Below are positions 37,501 through 45,500 of a stretch of 64,000 bases of DNA, in pieces. The position numbers were made by a program, and so were the translations under genes. The stretch is from Kryptolebias marmoratus. Its lineage: Eukaryota > Chordata > Actinopteri > Cyprinodontiformes > Rivulidae. Location: positions 18,692,435 through 18,756,434 of the forward strand of contig NC_051450.1 in the NCBI RefSeq assembly GCF_001649575.2. The letters are read 5' to 3'. Numbering within the stretch: position 1 is the first letter of the stretch; every line of letters begins with the position of its first letter. Below the pieces are notes generated by a model, which did no database searches, was not told where the DNA came from, and was given only the letters and a program-made list of their open reading frames with translations.

Positions 37501-40500
37501 CATTAAGACGGGAGGGATTCTCCAGACTAATTCAGTTCTATTAACCTCAGAGAACAAGGTCACGATGTTGCGTGATGCGTTCCTGCTAATTAAAACATAC
37601 TGTATCTTTCAGGAAATTTAACAGACGGGAAAAAAAATTCAATATTTCTTCCAAAACCACCTCAGAGGAGACATTCAGCTCCCAGGTTAATGAATCGCTG
37701 GAGGAACAGCCAAGGCTGCGCATTGTGGCAGAACGCACGGCCCATTCTGCTTCAGGTCGTGTCACTTAAAAACTCATCTGGGACAAAGTTGGGACATTAT
37801 TCGTCTCCTGTCCTCTGCGCTGACGTCTGAAATCAAGGCTGCGTATTTAAATAAGATAAAACAAGAAATCTGCAGCTTCTCGCTTGGATTCAGTGACAAA
37901 AAAACAACATTTCTGCAGTGCCTGCATCCGGTTTTCAGGCCGGTCAGTGACTTTCTTGTCAAATAAGGACAACAAATGTCCTGTAGTGTCCAGTCTCTCA
38001 AAGCGTCCTCAGTCCCGTCCAGTTGTGTCCCCTCTCTCTCGTTGTCCTGTGATGTAATGACATCTGACAGGCTCCACAGTGGGGACGGACGGAGGGAGGG
38101 AGGGGGGACTCGTCTCTGTGTCTCTGTGTCTCCATGACTCATACGTCTTGTCGTAACCAAGTGACAGAAAAAGACGAGCCTCGGTTAAAGAGGTGTTTCC
38201 ACTTTTTCTACGTTTGTTTGTTGTTGTTTCTCCAGCCCGTGTGCTGGTTTGCATCTCGCGCCGCACGCCTCCATGCATCTTTGAAGTGAGTCTGCAGAAA
38301 TTATACAACCCCAGAATGATGCCAAGAGCGGGCTTCCCCCGTGTGTGTGTGTGTGTCCAAGACGAAGACTGTTTGCTATTTTCAGTCCTCTAACAGACTC
38401 TTGGCCTTCTGTTGTTGGCCGTCAGCCCCGAGACTGAGGAGAAAAAATAAGAATTAAAGGAAGAGTTTAATGAAAAATGGAGGAGGAGGAGGAGGAGAAG
38501 CTGTGTTTTAAGCAGAGAAAAGAAAGGAGAAGCGCTCCAACAACAACCAGAGAAAGAGCAAAGGACAGAAGGAAAAGAAAAGGGCAAAACCAAGTCGGTG
38601 ATGTGATAAGAAATGAAGGCAACATGGCNGAGGAGGAGGAGGAGGAGGAGGAGGAGGAGGAGGAGGTTGTTTTAGAGCAATGCACAATAGGAATGGGTTT
38701 ATTAAACCTCAGAGTTTTCCATTAAACCTGAATTGGATTTTTTTTAAATTACTTATTTAATTAATACATTTCAAGCAAAATTTTTAAAAATTATTTATTT
38801 ATTCTTTTGTTTAGGCCTATTACATTCAAAAATAAAATTTAAACAAATATATATGAATAAATGTACAGACAATAATTTCTAAAGCTACAAAATGTATAAC
38901 GCCTTTTTGTTTAAAAACAAATATTACATAATTAGAAATGTATTTAATTCACTGTTTGCTCGTGTAAATACATGAAAATATATTTATATTTAATTAAACG
39001 TCCAGCTGGTTTATTAAAAGTTGCGTCATTTTCCTGTTTTTTCCTCAACGTGGATCTTTTTTATTCTTAAACTGTAAAATAAATGAAAAATAGAATTAAA
39101 TATTTTAATCCTAACTTTTAATTTAAATTTCTTATTATAGGTATAATTTAATCCTAATTAATTTCTGATGTTTTTAGTTTTTATTTCTGCAGCGTCACTC
39201 GTTTGTTTTTTTTTTCCCCCTGCATTCAACAGTCGGCCATTTTGTTCTTTTCGTTGGAGCAGATTCCCCTCCTGATGCTCCCCCCCACCCCCCACCCCCC
39301 TCCTTCACACCATGGCCCTTATTTGGGAAATGCCTTAATTGGATTAAACTCTATGCATCAGAAACACTTTGTCAGCATGTCAGCGTACTGTCGGGGTGCC
39401 GCGGCGCTCCGAGCCTCATGTGTGTCGCCCAATAATGAGCTGCTGCTTCATTGGGCTTTTATTTTATTTATTTTATTTATTTATTTATTTGTGCATAAAT
39501 GTTTACATTTGGGTAATAATTAGAACATTAAAATAAAAGGTGTCCTTTAAATCTGCACTTTGGTTTAAAAGATTTATAAACTTTAAACAGAAACGTATAA
39601 AGCAGCGTTCTTTGTTTTAGTGCAAATATTACACAGATATTTATTTTATTTATTTGTTTTTTAAAAGATGTTCAGATGTTGAACCTGCAGCTCACGCTGC
39701 TTCCTCTGCTCCTCCGCCCTCAGGTGGGTGCTCTGCCGGGCTCCGTCTTCAACCTGGCCCCCCCCCACATGTTCGGCAACAGGCTGAACCCCAACTCCAC
39801 CATGGCGGCACTCATCGCTCAGTCCGAGGCCTCGCCAGCAGGTACCAGCACACATCTAACGTGGATCTGTGTGTGTGTGTGTGTGTGTGGGATGATAAGA
39901 TTGGGATCCTCCAGAAAGGTCAGGGGTTAGAGATAGTTTTAAGCTCCTCCCATTCTGTTCCGGAGCTGAGTGGGAAGGGCTTACGGTGCTTTTTATGAGC
40001 CGTAAGTGTGTGTGTGTGTGTGTGACGTGTGTGTGTGTGACGTGTGTGTGTGAGAAGAAGAGCTGGATCTTTATGACGTAACGGAGGAGCAGAAGTCTTC
40101 AGGCAGTCCGGCTCCCCGAGTCCGACCGCTGCAGAAGAAAAATCAAGAGGAGCCACTTCCTGATGCAAGACATCTGTTTGGTCAGAGAGTAGAGAAGTGA
40201 GGGGGTGAGGGGGTGAGGGGGTGAAAACCGAGGGAATAAAGAGTGAAAAGGAGGAAGTGGGTCCTGCTGCCAGTCAGCAGTTATCAGAGCCAGATCCTCT
40301 GTGACCTGCAGGTCAGCTCACTAATCAGGCTGAATGTGTGTGTGTGTGTGTGTCCTGTTTAGGTGAAGACGTGTTCTGCTTGTAGACTTGTAAAATAATC
40401 TGCAGATTTGTGCGATCTCTCCTAATGGAAACCGTTCATCTGAAATGTAAATTTTTTGTCTCGGTTTCTTTCACGTTGTGAAGTTCTCAGTAGGTGTGAC

Positions 40501-42562
40501 ACGGGACAAAATGGGAATTTTAAAAAAAATATTAGAAATTTATCATCTTTTACGATTTATAATGGTGTAATAATTTTTCAAATCATAAATTAAATCAGTT
40601 TCTTTAATGTAGAAATCCAGAAAGCGTCTGGACGTCTGTAAGAAGAGAGCAATTTATGTGAAATTTGCTCCAAAATGTTGCAAATATCAAGACTGTTTTT
40701 ATTAGTTTTATAATCTGTAGACTTAATTTTCCTCCAAAAATCATAACAAGCAACTTTTATGCAGAGAACATCAGTTTAAAAATGACAAATAAATAAAACA
40801 AAGTGAATATTCAGGAAGTTGGAGGAATGCTGTTAAAAAGAACTGCAGCAAACTGTGGTGAGAAATTCTTCTCACCACAAAAAAAAGGATTCTTTTAACT
40901 TAGCTTCATTTTTAATTTATCTGATTTAAATGTTTATTAATAAAAACACGCAGGTGTTGTGTTAAAATATGTCCCCCCACCTAACCCTACTGTGAAGAAC
41001 AGAAAGAGACACAAACAGAAAGAGATTTATTCCTGTAGCGTTTTATTTCAGATATCAACAGAGGTAAAGGTGAAAACGGTGGAGGAACGCAGCTCAGAAC
41101 CAGCTCCTGCTTCGAGAAATCAAAAGATGAATTCCTGAAAACCTGCGTCGGCTGATTTCGCAGCGTCACATTCGGCGCTCTACGCATGCAGCCTGTTTAC
41201 TTTGGCAGCCTTTGCTTTGTGAGCGTCCGAAGGGAGGAACCGGGACGGAAAAAGAAAAACAAAAACACTCGGAGAAAACGAGGGGACTCGAGCGGTGACC
41301 TGTTGGGGGTTTGACTGTCGTAAGTAGAGGGGAGTTTGTGTGAGTGTATGAATGCAAAAAAGTCTGCGTGCATGTGTGATTCATTACTCTCTGTGAGGAA
41401 AATGGAAAGAAGCGTCTGGCCGGGGGCCCGGAGGGAGGAGAGGCGGAGAGGAGAGGAGAGGAGAGTTCCCCCCCCCTCTCCACCCCCCGAAGGTGGGGAG
41501 CTCAGGCAGTCTGAATGAAGCCTCCGGTGTGAAAGAGATACAAAGAAACTGAGACGTTCTGCAGGCGGTGGGATTATAGGACGTTTCATCTCCACTGGAG
41601 AGAAATCCCTCAAAACTTCCAAATGTTGTGACCCGCCGGACCCCCACTCTGCCCACTCTGTCCCCCCCCCCTGTCCCCCGTCAGCCCGAGACGATTTAAA
41701 ATCAAAGGATCGAATTCAGAAAACGTCATGACGTTACTGTCGATGAGCTTTTAAACCAAAAACACCTTAAAACCTGTCAAATAAACAACTCCATTTCTTC
41801 AAATAATTAGATGTTAGAATTTATTGGAGATTCTGCCTTATATTTTGTCATTATCTAGGATTATTTTATATAAAAATGTGCATTATTAGACCAAAGTTGT
41901 GTTTAGGAGCAATTTTTTTTAGAGTCCATCACAATATTTAGGTTAAGAATCCTAAATATCTGGTCTTATTTTAGGTTTATTATTGGTTCAGGGGGAAAAC
42001 CAAGAAAATGATTTGTTTTTTTAGAGCTACATGAGCATTTGTTCTGTTTGACAAAACTAGAAAAACTGATTAATCTGCAGATATTTGCCTTTTTTTTAAA
42101 GAAATCAGCACTCTGCCACGTCTGAACGATCGGCTCACAATTTAGTTTATTTAATCAAAAAAGCTCTTTTTATTATTCTTAGGTGTCCAAGTTCTTCTAC
42201 GGGTTGTTAAATTAAGTTATTTTATTAAGTTAAGCACTTGTTGTTTTGTTAAATTAAAAAAAAATACAAACTGACCGAGAAAATGACAGTCTGTGTGGTT
42301 ATATAAAAGAAAAGAAAATAAAACAGATGTTTGTTTGTTTTTTTTCTCCGTACAGGAAGGTAAAGAAGAAGTTGTGTTGGTGCTCGAACTGTCTCCAACT
42401 TAGAGTGGTTTTTATTTTTTACAAGTCAGATTGATTTGTGTGTGTGTGTGTGCAGATCAGGAGGTTGGAGACAGCGGCGGCGGCGGCGGTGGTGGTGTTG
42501 GCGTTAGCGGCGGATCTCAGGGCTTCTCCATAAGAGCTTCTCCCAAGACCACCCCGCGGTGA

Positions 42563-42596
<34 letters not shown>

Positions 42597-45500
42597 GATG
42601 CCCTCCCACCCCTCACTCATCATTTACATTCCACATGGCCCCCTCTGCTTCACCCAACCCCCCACTTCTTCTTCTTCTTCTTCTTCTTTTTTTTCCTGCT
42701 TTTCCCTTCGCTGGCCCCTCGGCTCCTTCTCGCTCCTCACACACATTCCCTCTTTCGCTTTTACCCCTACAGGCGATTCTCGCTCTCTTAGCCAACGATA
42801 ACTCGTCTTAAAGGAGCGAACCATCCTTCCAGTCCAGTTAGATTTTTATTTTTTTATTTTTTCCCCCTCTCTCTCAGCTTTAGTTTAAATCACACATGGA
42901 CGGACAGTTTGATGTTTTACTGCCTTTTCTCCACTTGGGAATATTTGCATGGATCCTTCAGGATGGGAATATTGATCATAGATACACAAGTTTCTTTATG
43001 GAATGGGTCATTTCTTTAGATAAGGTTGGTAACACTGGGATTTTGGCTAAAATAACTCATTAGAATGTAAAATATATAACAAAATGAGTGTTTTTGACTG
43101 AACTCAAATCTGTTTCGTTTAATAGAATTTAGGCACTTTCTGTCCTCAGTCAGCCATTTTCTTAAAGCAAAGTGTTAAATTCTTTCTCTTTCTTTTCCAC
43201 CACATCGCCCGCCTCGATCCCTGTTCCTCCCTCCTCTCCTGCTGTCCCTCATTTCCCCTTTTTCACACTCAACAGATTGTCTCCACCAGGATTTATCGCA
43301 TGGAGACACGGCGCTCCGTGTCCCGTTCCGTCCTCTCTGTCTCTCCCCGTCTTTCTCCGGCTCTCACGCGCAAACAGAAAGCCTGGCCCCTTTTCATTAG
43401 AGGCCACTGTAACAACAAATTGATGTAGTTTTATAGCCAGCAGTGTCTATGTTTGTCTGACATTTATGTTGGGTCGTTAATCTCCCCATTGACCTCTCCA
43501 TCTCTCCTTTTTCTGCCCATGCTCCCTCGTTCCCTCCATTTAGCTCTCCCATTGGTGGCCTGCAGATCCGCTATGATTCCTCGGGGTCGTTGCTGGGGCC
43601 AGGGCTGGGGTTGCTAGGGGCCGGGGGATGCGGCGGTGGCGAGACGCTGCCCCCGGTGGCCACCAGCATCGAGCAGCTCCTGGAGAGGCAGTGGAACGAA
43701 GGGCAGAGCTTCCTGCTGCAGCATGGAGCTCAAGGAGACGGTGAGAGGACACTTTAGATGCTGTCTTTATTTATTTTTATATATCTCTGTTTGTTTTTTC
43801 CACAAATCTGTCATCCTTTTAGCTTCCAGCTGCTGCGCGGTCCCGCTCCCCCTCTGCAGCCATTTTTATCTTTTTATTGTTCCCTCTGCCGATATCTGTC
43901 GGTTATCTGCTTCATCTTAACTCCTCTTCAGGGATCAATAAAGCGAAAATGAAAAAGTGAAGTGATGGCCGCCCAGTTGTTAGAAAAGCCATCCTTCAGT
44001 CCCGCTCCCGCGGAGCCTCTCTCTCGTCTCGTCTCGTCCTCCAGCCTTAACGCGGTCTGAACGAGCGCCGGGGCAACTGTAGCTTACTGTGACCTTTGAC
44101 CTCCCCGAGGGAATCACCAGTCACAGGAGGTGTGTCGAGGCAGCGCCGTTCCATCGTTTCCCCTCAAGGAACGATTAGCGTTTCAGCGTTGGAACATTAT
44201 CCTTTTCACAAGGAAACTAGAGAAAAGCTTCAATGCTGAAATTTGCGGAAAACGCTGAAACTGGGTTGTATAAGCTAAAAGGACTAAAAGACGAGCTAAA
44301 AGCAGTCATATCAAAATGCTAACTGAAGCTAAAAGTAGCAAAATACTTGCTCAAAGTTTAATGTAGCAAAACTCTAGGTAAAAGCAGTGAAACACTAGCT
44401 GAAAACTAGCTAAAAGCATCGTAACTTTAGCTAAAGGCTAAATGTAGCTAAAGGCTAGCTAAAAGCTAACTGAGCAAGTGACTAGAAAAAGGGTAAAAGT
44501 AGTAAAATAGTAGCTAAAAGGTGCGATAGTTAAAACCAGTCACAATAAAATGCTAACTAAAGCTAAACATAGCAAAACGCTAGCTAAATTAGCCAAATGC
44601 AAGCTAAAAGTACCAAAAGACTTGCTAGAAGTTCAATATAGCGAAACACTAACTTAAAGTAGTGAAAATGTTAGCTAAAAGCAGCAAAATGTTTGCTAAA
44701 AGCATCATAACTTTAGCTAAAGGCTAAATGTAGCCACAGGCTAGCTAAAAACTAAATGTAGCAAACAGCTAGATAAAGGGTTAAAGTAGCAAAATCGTAG
44801 CTAAAAGCTAAAAGGAGCAAAAGACGAGCTAAAACCAATCATATCAAAATGCTAACTAAAGCTAAAAGTAGCAAAACGCTGGCTAAAAGCATTATAAGTT
44901 TAGCTAAAAGTTAAATAGATAAAGAATAAAAGTAGCAAAACAGTAGCTAAAAGCTAAAATTAGCATTGGAGCAAGAACCCTGATCAGATTTCTAAGGGAA
45001 CTGAAGAGGTTTTCATGTCTTTCTGTGGGGAAAATATACATAAATAATCAGAAAATGTTGAAAACGACCAAAACTAAACGTCACGACAACACCTCCTGAA
45101 CGAGCCGAACAGCTAAAACGGCACAAAGTTAGACGAGGGGAAAAAAGCCGTGTGGAATGCTGACTCAGCGTTTTAACCGTTTGTGTGTTGTTGTTGTTGT
45201 TTGTTTTGTGTTTCCTCCTCAGTGGTGGGGATGCTGAAGTCGCTCCACCAGCTGCAGGAGGAGAACCGGAGGCTGGAGGAGCAGATCAAGACTCTGACCA
45301 TGAAGAAGGAGCGCCTCCAGCTGCTCAGCGCTCAGCTATCAGTGCCTTTCACCCCGTCAGCCTCCTCCGGTAAACTCCCACAAACAAGCAGACACTTCAA
45401 GCTGTACGCTCTGTGCAAAAGTCTTAAACCACCTCTGGGTTCCTCGTGCTTTACTCCCAAAGAGCTGAAAGCTCTTTGTTGGTGCTAAAGTATTATTTCA

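Noticed and set aside
38477..38725. Glu-rich plus-strand frame with Lys/Arg centre
   Set aside because: Produced by GAG triplet tracts inside mllt10 intron 12; runs across an undetermined base, with no homologue recognised.
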